64,000 nucleotides of DNA. Origin: Acanthornis magna (lineage: Eukaryota > Chordata > Aves > Passeriformes > Acanthizidae). Location: contig JAWUZG010000159.1 of assembly GCA_036785705.1 (NCBI GenBank), positions 4,464,001 to 4,528,000 on the forward strand, read 5' to 3'. Below, piece after piece: positions 49,601 through 61,400 of the stretch (positions are counted from its first letter, which is position 1; each line of letters starts with the position of its first letter). A model generated the notes under the pieces. The model ran no database searches. It was not told the DNA's origin and was given only the letters and a program-made list of their open reading frames with translations. A program made the position numbers and the translations under genes.

Positions 49601-52600
49601 TGGATCTTCAAGCAAGAAAACTGAAATAATTTCTTAATTACAGACCTTGGCAGCGCTTCCCAGCTCCTGTGATGGATGCATGCTCCACTTACCTTTTCCT
49701 GTTCCCTTGGAACAAGATGCAAACACAAATTGTCTCCTGCACCTGAGGCCCTGATTTTCCTAGGAGGAGCCACTGCTGTGTCTGCAGAGGATTCTGCAGC
49801 CTCATGTCCCATGGATGGAGCAGTGGTGTCTGTGTTTGCAGTCACACCCTGCCCAGGGCTAACAAGCAATATTTAGCCTCTTCAGCTTTGGTGTTCAGCT
49901 CCAGAATTCTTTTCTTGCTCATTCCAGTTGGGATTTGAAGAGAGACTCCTTTCTACTGTGATTTCTCTGAATAAGAAGTTGCTCAGATTCTGCAGTCCAG
50001 ACTTTCTCATCCTCAGAGACCATTGGGAAAGTTGAGCTTGTTTTTTCCCAATTCCATGTGTCTCCTTTTCAATATAAACTTTTCAAAACATCATCTCTTC
50101 AACAAGACAGGGTTCCTCTTGTGTCCCATCCCATCAGTTAGTAGAATGTCCTGGGCACAGTCTGGGATGGTCTGGTTCAGAAATGTTTGGGGCCCCATCC
50201 TCTCCATTGGCTTTACTCAATCACTCTGGCTTTGCCAGAATCGCCCCTGATTTTCCCTAAAATAACAAAAAGGAGAAGCAGCCATTGGAGTGGGAAATTC
50301 TTTCCACTGTAGATGGAAATAGGAATTCACTTCTCAGTACTGCTTTCAAATGAATTTCTAAATGACAAAAGCCTTTTGCACTGTCAGTAGTGAAAGATGG
50401 AGATGACAGGTTCTGTTGGTTTTCCATCAGTTACAGCCTGTGTCAGCAGCTTTGCAGGCTCCAGGATACACTCCAGTTTCTAAAAGCCATTTCTTTATGT
50501 TGCCTTTCTGCTAGGCGCAACTGTGAGTGCCACTGACTTGTGATACCTTTGCTATTATTTTTTCCATGTAAAATTCTGTAACATGATCTTTAGAAGATTT
50601 GTTGGTGCAGCTTCCACAATCACCTTGTGTTCTTTCCCTCATCTCTCCCAAATGCAATTCAATTAAGTAGGTTGATGGTGTTTGTATTAATCTAAGCAAC
50701 ATTCTTGGCAAGGTGACAAGCTGAACTGGACTGAGATTTTGTGGGTTTATGATAGTCCTGGCTATAGCCAATGTATTTTTTTTTTAAACATTTGAAAACA
50801 AAAACATGGATGCTTTTATATGTGAGATTCCTATCTCAGGCTATGTAGAAGCTATTCTGGGCAGGAAGCAAATATTACAGGATAAAAATCCCACCTTTTC
50901 ACAGATATCCTGTGAAATATGTTAAAAAATTCAAAAGCACAAATTCTGTGTCTGTTAGTGTTTTTCTTGCAGAAGCATCTTGAAGCCCTAATTAAGGACT
51001 AAAATCTCTTCTTTCAGGCTCTGTCAAGGACTGAAAAACGCCACCTGCCCATACAATACGTGGGTAAGATTCACTGATGTTGGATGGAGATCAGGAAGGA
51101 TGGTGAACTGATGATCTACAGTTCTGAAGGGAACAGGCAAGTTCAATATTTTTTCTTCTCTCTCATACTAACATGCTCATCTCCCCAATCCTAGACATGG
51201 TGCCTTAATCGCTTCCTTGTAATTAACTCCGCACTCAGAAATGAGGTGCTTGCCTTGCCAGCAGTTTACAAACCTCCCTCCATGGCTGAGCTGCTCCTTC
51301 ACTGAGCTGATTTGCAATAACTCCTCTACCTCAGCTCTTGCCCTTTCACGAGGGGAGGTTTCAACTGTGACACTCTGTGGCACCTCGTAAATGCCTAGGG
51401 AAAAAAAAAAAGTGAATGCAGAGTCTATCAAGATCACTTTCAGCATCTGCATATTCAGTATGCGACCCAAGGTCCAAGGAAGGGTTTCTTGTTTAATTGC
51501 ATTTCTCCGTGGTTTCACTTCTGGACAATAACCTCAGTGTCACAGGCTGCAGATTTCAAGTCAGGAAATTTCACACTAACCCCAAGTGCATTTATATCAT
51601 CAAGAACTGCAGTTTGACACCATCAAATGTCTCCCTGAGCCATGATTTAGGCATTTTGGAACACTGAACGGAGAGAGGGAAACTGATCTTGAATTTTTGT
51701 TTCTTTTTTGAAGTATGCATACCACAGTGTGAAAAGCATCTGTTCTGGTTATGGGATTTATAGGTTTGAATAGTGAAAATATTTGTCAGAATATGTAAAA
51801 TGCTCAGATGGAAAGTTACGTGTAGAAGGCCAATTGCAAACATTAATTCTTTCTCTGTGCTTGGAAGTGTTCATTTGCTGTGTAAATGGATTCTACCATA
51901 TCCTCTCTACTTTTAGAAATTCTTTGAATAAAGCCCTTTGGAAAAGCAAACATGATGAAACGACAGAGTACAATGCAGATACAAACACAGAGATAAATTT
52001 CTTATCTGTCATTGTTGCTGTCTCTTCTTCATTAAAAACACAGTGGACAAATAGAAAGATTTCTATATAATGGACATAGCTTAAGGGGAAAAAATCAGAA
52101 TATCTTAGGATTTTCATATTGGGCTCCTCACATCCCTTTTCCTCAATACTGTAGTACAGCTATAAAGTGATACTTTCCTTGTGTGATGCTTTGTCTTGAG
52201 AAAGAAACCTCCTCTCCACTGGCCACATCAAAATATACATTTTGTAAGTAGATTTGTTTTCAAACAGGGTAATAATAACCCTTCCTTGGTTTTACTCCTC
52301 GGTGCTGAGGTCAATAAATGGCCTACTTATGCCATCTCCTGGGTAATTACAGAACTGTCTCTACACAGGGAAAGCCTCTCTCCAGAAGCATTAAAAACTA
52401 TCAGTGCCTTGAAATAATTTGCTAATTGAATCCCTGAAGTAATTTTCTTTCTTATTTTATGGAATTTAGAACAATTCAAATGCTATTGAATTATTAATAA
52501 CGTATCATATTCAACAATTATAAATAATCAGAAGACTGTACCAAAAATGTCTTTATAATTTCAATTCAAACAATACTGATATATTTAGTGAAGTTATGTT

Positions 52601-55600
52601 TTACCAAAAAATACTTTTTTGTACTGATATTTTGATAATGGGAGACCCATTTTCTCAAAAGGCTGGGGTTTAATCTCTTGGGGATGATCAGAAATAAAAT
52701 ATTTTTCTGGAGATAACTGTGCTGTGGGACACTCCATTTCCGATACAAGCAGCAGAAGAATCTACAAAGAGCAGATGATGCTGTATGAGTTTCTGGAAAT
52801 CGTAGATTTGCTATTCTATTTGTTCATTTAATCGCTGTTGCCAAGTCTCCCATTGGGTAATTACACCTGTCCAGGGGTCAGGGGAAAAGGCTGAAGGGCC
52901 TCCACTGTCTCCCAGAACATCATTTTGCTTCATTTTCCATAGGATAGAATGGTTTTCTTGCAAACTGGCTTTTCCTGCAGCATCCTCAGTGGGAGAGCAG
53001 GGAAGTTGTTGGGATTTATCCTTCAGAGTAAAAAAAAAATTTGTGAATTTGAGTTTCAGTTCACACCTCATAGAGTAAGTGCGAATAGCTGATTCCTACT
53101 GCAAGTGTTAAGGAAAACAAATTGAGCATCTGAAATAATAAATATTCACTTTTTCCCAGTGCCTTCTGGTTTTTGAGAAATGTCCAGTCCCTAAGAATTG
53201 TGCATTCAGGACAGAATTTTGTAATTACGGCAGACATTGTGAGTGATGTTATTCCAGGCACCAAGGAGGGATCCAGGTCAGCCCCAGGCCGTGCTCCTCT
53301 CGCAGGGCTAGCTCAGGAGCAGATGTTCCCATTGTGAGGCCTCCTCCCCACGTTTGAAAAGTACGAAATAATGGGAGTGCAAAGAGCAGCAGCAGCGCAG
53401 GGAGGGACATTCAGCACCTGCTCGCCTGAGCTGTGCATGTGCCTCCCTTCAATTCTCCCCAATCACCAGTGCTCTGTCCAAGCGCTATTACAGGCTGAAA
53501 TGGAAAGCCATTGTCATGGCAGAAATCTCTCGTTTTTCTCAGTTGTCAGCATCAGCACATGTTAAAAAAAGGAAAAGCTTATTTCCACTTTCTTTGAAGG
53601 TGATCACGGCCTTTGAACTCCGTTGGGAAGCTTGGCCACTGCCACACGTGCTGCAGTGTCTGTCCCCTGCCTGCTCTCAGAAAACCTTGAGAGGAGCCTC
53701 CACCTCGGTCCATGGCGTTTTTTAAACACTAATCCAACACTCTGCTACCAAGTGTTTAATTATTAGGATTGTGAAATACAACAACACCTAAGGCATTATT
53801 AGAAGGAACTAATTATAACCCTCTCAGCATGTGGTTTCCCCTTCACTTATAAAATCTCTTGTCATTTATCTGTCCTTTAAATGACTTCTTGTAATACCTT
53901 AATCAGGACAAATGGATCCTTCAGAGGGAAGAAAATGACCCCAAACTGGCACAGAAAGATTTGATTAAAACTTATACTCCTTCTGTGGCAGCCCAAAGAT
54001 CCCAGGGGATGCCATTGCTCAGCAGAGGAGAGGAAACAGCAGACAGGGAAAAGCTTTCTGTCTGAGACAAAAAGACTTTATCGCCGCCGTGCTGACATCC
54101 CCTCTCTGTAGGACCAGCCTGTGATCAGCGTCTCTTGTTTCCTTTAAAACTCAGCGTCAGAACTTTGGTTCCAGCGTGATTAATTTCCCCTTTACTGATT
54201 GTGTGTCATTTGCTTTTAAGTAAGATCTTTACAAACGAGGCAAAACAAAGACAGGGATGGAGATTGCACGGAGATAAACATTTGTGCTGCTGGGACTCCC
54301 ACTGGCTTGGGCACAGCGGGGGCAGGAGTAATGGGGGCTCACAGGAGCCCTGATTAGACCTCTGGCTGTGAGCAGGTAATTGAAACACTGCAGCCCAGCG
54401 CAGCAGTGGGAAACAGCAAGCCATGGAGCACTCGGATAAAGCAGACCCTGAACGAGGCAGAGGTTTCTCACATCCCTCTGACATTAGGAATGAGCAAAGC
54501 CCGGGGTGGGTTTGTGGATGGAACACCTCTGGGTGCGCACAGAGAGCACTCGGGATGCTCCTGGCTGGTCCTGGGGACGCTCTGCCTGCCTTGGGGACAC
54601 CAGGCACAAGCAGAGGGGCTGGGGAGGAAATGTGGCCCTTGCCTGCACTAAAGGTCAAACCCACAGCCCAGGTGTGGCAGGGACGGTGTGCATCCAGCAG
54701 GGACAGAGCATCGCCCTGCACTGAGCCTTTGGAAGCTCCCTCGGTCACTGGTGATTCCCCCAAGCAGCCCCAGAGACACTCCAGAGACACAGTCAGAGCA
54801 GTGGGGATTTGCTTTATTTGGGTTTGGGGATTCACTCCTCCAAACACACATACCCCGGCACTGCCAACTCACAATATTATGGTAACATTCATGAATATTC
54901 ATCACATTCCCCGGGATGGGAGTGGTTATACAAATTATTTCTCAGAAATCATTAATATCATTAGCTGTGTGCCACGCATGCGCTGTGTGTCCTGGTGGTC
55001 TTTGGGGTCTTCTCGTGATGAAGATCTGTAGTCTTCATCACAGTGCACTTTTCACCTTTCTCTCTGGAGCATGGGCACTCCTTGGTGGGTGATTCAGGGT
55101 TTCTGTGCTGGCCTCAAAGTGATTCTTGTCCCTCTTGTCTTGACAAGATTAAGGGAATCCTGTTTTTCTAGGTTTTAGGACTCACATATTCTGTCTCTCA
55201 ATAGTTAACTTGAGTTACCTATTGACTTCCCATTTCTCTCTGGGCTCTCTTGTCCCTCACCCCACTGCAGACAGGGCAGCAGCAGAGCTTTGAGGCCCAC
55301 ACCTGCTTGGGGTGTCGTGTTCAGCATGAGGTGTGGCACAAATAAACCTGTCCTGCCTCCAGCTCTGCCCTCCTGGTTTGTCTCCTGTGCTGCCTCACCA
55401 TTCACTGAGCAGTTCCTGCAATAATATCTGTGAAAGTGTGATTGATGCAAATGCGTGATGCAGGGGAGAAATGCGCTGATTTATGCCTCATTTTCACTTC
55501 TTAGCAATCATTGTTCCTCGTGAAAGCCTCTAAATAAACCTTTTTGATTGTAGTAATTTGGTAGTGAAAGTGTTCCTTGTCAGCCTGGGCCTCCCTTCTG

Positions 55601-57380
55601 CCAAACTCCTCTAAAATCTCAGCCCTGTCTCAAGCAGAAGTTTCCAGTTTTTAGAACAATGGGAGATTAATAACCTAATTTAGGTTTTTTTCACTCCCCT
55701 TTGAGGAGAAATGTCAACTCAAACCTAATGCACAGATGGAGAAAGAAGTAATTGTCATATGGAGCTGACACCCATACCTACAGCCCAGACTTATCGCTGG
55801 AATTTTGCTGTGTTCCAGATCCCCCAGTTGATGTATGACAGATTTTTGTCCCTACGTTGGCAGCAGGATTCATAGCAGCTTTCAGCAGTGTGAGTGGTTA
55901 TTTGGGTGTTTGTATCATGTTTTGTCATTCCTACAGAAAAGTATTCAGTGATCATTAACAGGAGTTCAGGTGTCAAATCAGAATTAGTGACTGCAAATGT
56001 TTAGTGTGAAAAAAGAGGAATTTTTTTTTGGCCAGGTAGTTGTGTAAATGACAGGAATTATGAATACAATGACACTTCCATGATTACTGTGACAAAAGGG
56101 GATCCTGAAAACCTAGATCCATTCTGCAAGTTTTTTTTATTACAGGAGCTGACTTATGATTTCTGTGCATTTGTCCCTTTTCTGTAAAGTGAAGGTTTTA
56201 ATTCTTTGCCACTTCTATCACCGTTTGCTGCACGACTGTTCACAGAAGAGATTTTGCACAGGTTTGATATGACCACAGCAGAGCACACATCGCTCAGGTG
56301 TGCTCGAAAGGAAAGGGTAAAGGCTGCTGCAAAGGTCAGCACTGCTGGGGAAAGGCAAGATACAGCTGCAGCACAATTGATAAGTGCCACTCCTCAGTTT
56401 GCCACAGCTCTCTCTGAGACTGTGCTCAACCAAGCAGCTCTTTCAGCCTGAATTTCTGCTCTTTAAAGTGTAAACATTGCATCTTCATCTCACAATGGTG
56501 CTGGGAAGCTGAATTAGTACAGTGTGTGCAAGTCTTCTAAATCCTTGACGGCACTGCAATACTGAGTTTATCATCTGTGAGAACCTCCAGGAACATTCTC
56601 ATTTCCCAAGAAACAGGTTTTCATGAAAACAGCTCCTTTTGTCCCGTGTAAGAGAGAGAGAACTTTTACCAGCATTAGCAGCCGTGGGTCTGATCACATT
56701 TCATGTTTGGGTGGTGAGCACGGTGTGCCCCAAACCCCACACGAGTTTAAATGAGCAATAAACACACAGAACACTTCCCTTATCTTTTTCAGTCTTGCAC
56801 AATTTTCAGAAGAAATCAGCGTAACTCTATCCTAGCAATATGGTTATCATCTGCAATAAAAATGTCACCTCTGTTATTAGCAGTGCTGCTAAATCACTGG
56901 CCTGACTTGAAGTCTTCCATCTGGAGTTGTAAGTTAAGGGCAGTTTATCAGAGCAGTGATTTATTGTGTAAACAGATCTTGCTGCTGGCATTTAGGAAAA
57001 CGGAGCTGCTGCCACTCAGCCAAATTCTTTTATCACACTTGACTGAAGTTTCCAGCCTTGAATTATTAGTTAATAATATCCGAGCGAAAGCATAATTTAT
57101 TGTTTCAGTAAACTTTGAAACACAAAAACAGAGTCTTAGCCACGAGACTTAGTGTTTGCCTTAGGCAAAGCATTTTTCTTTCAGCACAGAATTGTAATAG
57201 AACACAAGTAGGATTTGTGACTAATTCCACCACTTCCTGCATGTATAACTTAACTAATGGCAGAATACAATTTCCTGAGCTGTTCTTCCCTCATTTCTGT
57301 ACTGTAAGACCAACAGCCTTCACGCCATAACTGAGCATAGGTCAACCACACGCAGTCAGACATGTCCAAAACTCAAAAAG
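43613..57380. other. Non-coding intergenic sequence
   Basis: No supported gene. Minor repeats are ATCCTGATGAAT doubled near 49013-49038, ATATTTATTCAGCACA repeated at about 49035 and 49122, and GTAAAGRTGACTTTA doubled near 47487-47530. CpG-retaining patches at 45730-46020 and 46490-46570 are candidate regulatory DNA. The GC-rich block 54260-54860 is open in several frames on both strands (213 and 202 codons) and has no domain, so it is not called as a gene. Confidence 0.6.
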
Positions 57381-57426
57381 TAACACACCTGTGCTTTCCT
57401 AAAAGGGAAATTTGGTACTGTCCCTT

Positions 57427-57432
57427 TTTAAT
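57427..57432 (-). terminator. CDH26: Candidate poly(A) signal (ATTAAA) for CDH26
   Basis: On the minus strand ATTAAA lies about 0.8 kb past the stop codon. It is followed roughly 38-60 nt later by a GU/U-rich stretch (GGTGTGTTACTTTTTGAG), the usual arrangement of a cleavage site. An AATAAA at 57096-57101 is an alternative distal signal. Confidence 0.4.
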
Positions 57433-58227
57433 CATTTCATCTGTTTTATCAACTGTGCTCAAGGAAACCCATGAATTTCCTCCTCACAGGCACCTGTGGC
57501 TAATTGGGAGCACTGAAAGGAATAACCTCATCTGACAGCAGTTTTTTAGCATTTCGGGTGTTATTTACAGCAGTGCCATGATACCAACAGCCAGCAGATG
57601 CCAGCACAGCACACGAGCACCAAAAATGCCTCATTCACACTAAAGCAAGGATGGTGCAGAGCTGTCCCAAGTGTGTGGACCCAGACAAGAAGCGAACTTT
57701 TTCTTCGATGTTTCAGTGTCATATATAAACGATATAAAAGATCTGATTAAGTGATCTACATGGCACTGTACTGAACTTAATCTTGGATTTAAAGAGACCT
57801 CTTACTGGAGAAGGACTATATCACTGGTTTAGAAAATAACTGCCCTCTCTCTTCAAAGCTGACTTATTTCCACATGGAACTCTGCCTGGAATTTCAGGCC
57901 TAGTAGATCTGGAATTTTTTTCCCTTTGCATACGGAATTGAGGATCATTAATACCAGACCTTCTATTTGTGTCAGTGTGCACAAATATGCCAAAATCCCT
58001 CTGTCATCTCTGCACAGTAGAGCAGACCCTCCAGACCCGTCAGGCTCTTGGCTGCCCACACTCAAACAGTGCAGGCAGGAAGAATGAAAGGCCAGGTCCT
58101 CATGGTGCAAACACTGCAATGCTTTCAGGTAGAGATGGTCCTTTTTTTGTGAAATTGTCAGTGCTCCTGCCAGAAGCCTCTGCAACATCACAGTCACAGC
58201 CTTCTGACACTAATGGAATGGTGGAGA
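57433..58227 (-). other. CDH26: Probable 3' untranslated region of CDH26
   Basis: This is the sequence between the stop codon and the best poly(A) signal. No intron signal or repeat is obvious. A plus-strand 187-codon frame (57969-58532) runs antisense through it and the last exon, and is judged a shadow. Confidence 0.45.
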
Positions 58228-58419
58228 TCACTTCTGACAGATTTCTTCCAGAGCAGAGAACATTGGTCCCAGAGTGTTCAAAAAATCATCAGGCAAGTCC
58301 TCACTGCCAGTGGAGATGGAGCAGGAGGAGGTCCTGGGCTCCAGTTCTCCTTCCTCGGTGTACCTGCAGGGCTCACAGATGTCCCCATAATCTTCCAGTG
58401 TGCTTTGGTAATACACTTT
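58228..58419 (-). CDS. CDH26: CDH26 terminal coding exon
   Basis: 192 nt including the TGA stop, reading KVYYQSTLEDYGDICEPC, then an acidic/serine-rich stretch and FLNTLGPMFSALEEICQK. The acceptor is a pyrimidine-rich tract ending CTTCTCCAG. The FLNTLGPMFSALEEI motif parallels the classical LxxWGPRFxxLADMY beta-catenin core. Confidence 0.92.
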   Translation of the reverse strand, partial: KVYYQSTLEDYGDICEPCRYTEEGELEPRTSSCSISTGSEDLPDDFLNTLGPMFSALEEICQK

Positions 58420-61400
58420 CTGGAGAAGGGAAGAAAAAAGGCAAGTCAGCACAAAAGGTCCTACTGCCCTTTGGAAAATTGAAGGAAATCGTGGCTTGCA
58501 AATTAGGCAGGAATTCACAGGAAAGAATATGAGTCTTTGCCTGACAAGGAAAAGTTCTACAGAAACTCTCAGCTGCATAAGCTCCAGAGCCTGCCCTTCC
58601 CTCAGGGTACAAATGAGGCAGGAAAGGGCATTTGATCTGTGCTGGGCCAGAGAGCTGGCAAGTGACCCTGGCTGGTAGGGGCTGCAGTCTGGCCAAGGAG
58701 GCCAAAGGACAGCTCTGTAAACATGCAGAGCTCAGGCAGGACATGGCAAGGGGAATCCGAATTTCCCTGACAACACAGAAGGTCAAGAGCAGGTGACAAA
58801 ACTTTAACCGTGCTCAGGCACAGAAAGCATTTTAGCCCCGCTTCTCCAACCTGAAGGACAATTCAGTCTAGGGAAAAAAAAGGTATTTGCTGCAAAGTCT
58901 TGAATGTTTCCCCTATATCCCTTTCTTTGAACTGCAGTGCTTCCGAGGTGTGGGCTGAGAGCAGCTGGAGCCACAGCAGCTGTGCAGTGCTGCAGGGCCT
59001 TTCTCCTGTGTTTCAGCCCAGCTTGGCACGGGAGGAGTTCAGGGCTCATTTCTTACCTGAGCCAGAGTTTGGTGCACTGTCTGTATGAAGCACTCCAGGG
59101 GCCTTGCTTGGGATGTCCTGGAATGAGTGAAACTGCCATTCTGCAAGACAGACACACTCTCTCAGGTTTGACCAGCACAAAGTCACCTTCTGACATTTCT
59201 TTCACTTACAAATAACTCCAGTTATCTGTTACATCCATTTCTTTTGTGCTGCCTTCTCCAGCTACTCCAACAAGTGACAGTTATTTTCTAATTGAATGAT
59301 ATTGCATTATTCTTCCCACTGTTATTAATACCAGACCTCATTCTTGGGATACCGCTTTCCCTGGTATAAAAAAGGACATTTTCATCAATAACCAGGCACT
59401 CACCTCAGAAATCACTTCTCTCCCAGCCTTCACAGACCCAGGTGGTGGAGCAGCAGCATGTGCAATATCCAGCCCAGCCTGCACACAGGGAGAGGGATGG
59501 TGTTAATGAGGAACTGAACTGCGTGTGAAGGATCACACCTCTGCAGACTGCGCCATTTCCCACTTTCAGTCACTTCCTCCTTGAACCCATAGGATGTGTG
59601 TGTGGTAGAGTGACAAGAGATGCTGTGCTTCCTCCCTGGTTGGATTCAGCAGCAGGATGAGGCCCCTGGGAAGGCCCTGCTGGGACTGGGAAAGGGTAGG
59701 AGTGGTGACAGTCTGTCACCAGAGGGGCATTATCCAGCCCATGCAGAGCACAGCTCCCCAGACAGCCTTAGTGGCAATAAAAAGCTTTACTGTGCTCAAT
59801 CCCAAGACCAGAAGAATCATAATTAAAGAGATGTCTAGCAGCACATTCAGCCACACAGCACTGGTGGGGTAGTGTGGATATATTCTGTCGCACTCACCTC
59901 AGAAAAAAAACTTCTGCTCTCTTCATTGTAGTTGATTAAAGACTGTTCACCTTCCTGAGGTGGAGCAATGGCTTTGTTTTTAGCCCCTGAACTGTAACAC
60001 TGGCAAAGCACAATGCTGGAGACTGTAGAGGAGAAAGGGAAAGGTGAAATGGGCACTGGGAAGAGATGGGTTTGGCTCAACACAGTGCTGGGAGAGGCTC
60101 CCAAGGAGCACACTGGGGAAACGCCAGCAGTGCAGATGGAATTCTGGGTTGGACTGGTGAGGCTGAGCAGGCAGAACAGATCATGCACAGGTAACCACAG
60201 GAGTAGTGCTCAGATCATCTGTTAATTTTTCTTCAGATAAAGAATCAGCAGTTCATCTCTCCAACATTAACATGAGCTGGTACAGAGGAACCAGCTCTAG
60301 AACAAATTTAACCTCTATGGGAGAAATTCATTGCTTTCAGTTTGCCAGGACACTTTAAATGCCAAAAAAGTCAAGTATTCAATTTTATTCAATGCAAATA
60401 AAAATATTTGCTATGTTATATTAGATTTTAGCTTAATGACAATTTACATTTGCCAGTCATCATCTGGATGCAAAATAATCATGGTTTTAGTAGATTTGAG
60501 CCCATGAGCTGCAATTGCAATGAGACCCAGTGGCAGATGACAGATCACCTGCATGTCTGAGTTAGGAGGTTGCTTACCCAGTAGTAAAAAGAAACCCATC
60601 AGTATTATTGCAATGGCACTGTTTCTAAGTGCCACTGCTGTTTGTAGAGCTGGTGAATATTCACATGTGTGTCCATCTGGGCAGGAGCAGAGCCTGATGT
60701 GCTGGTTCTGCCTCGTGGAGAATCCTTGACTGTCCTGAATGATGATGGGCACCAAGTATTGGCCCTGTGGGAGGCTTCTCAACATCAGAAGTTCAACTGA
60801 CTCCCCTAAAAGACATTTCAAGAGTCACAGAAACAAGTCTGAGATCCTACAGTCTCTTCTGTTGATAATCAAAGAGAAACTCATTTGCACCCCAATTTCA
60901 AATACTTAATGCACCATAGTAAATAAGACTAAATTACATCCCACTTCATCACCTCACTGAGCCTTCTGGGCAGAGGTCTGTCCCAGCCTGGCTGCACTCT
61001 GGCACAGCTCCCTGATAACCTCTGGAATTCATTAAGTAGTTAATCAAATAAAGAAATGATTCCTCATCTGTCTTATTCCCCTTTCTGCAGCTCGAGCACA
61101 TTGCTGCTGGTCCTGTCCTCAGCAGAGATGAAGAGCAATGTAACTTTTTAGCAATTGCCATAATTTTATATTTTGAAAGCTGTTCTTTCCCATCATTTCA
61201 GTCTCACTGAGACCCATGAGTAACAAACCATAAAGGTAAGAGACAGTGAAATAATCAGAGGGCCCACAGCTGACAATCAACTTCTCATGAAGGACACGAA
61301 AGGAAGAACTCACCAAAGTTCCTTCCTAGTGTCCAGTTACCCTTCACATCTCCAGAGTCCTCAGCCAGCTCAAATGTCAGTGGCCCTGAATGTGAATGGG

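Noticed and set aside
54206..55031. Long overlapping open frames, 213 codons on the minus strand and 202 codons on the plus strand
   Set aside because: Several frames on both strands are open because the block is GC-rich with few stop codons. There is no domain, no splice-supported exon and no conserved-looking motif.
57969..58532. 187-codon plus-strand frame
   Set aside because: It lies antisense across the last CDH26 coding exon and 3' UTR, whose minus-strand reading is strongly supported.
60003..60015. Alternative nearer acceptor (CTCCAG) for the transmembrane exon
   Set aside because: It would put the exon out of frame and break the membrane helix. The acceptor ending CCTCTACAG keeps phase 1 and completes the helix.
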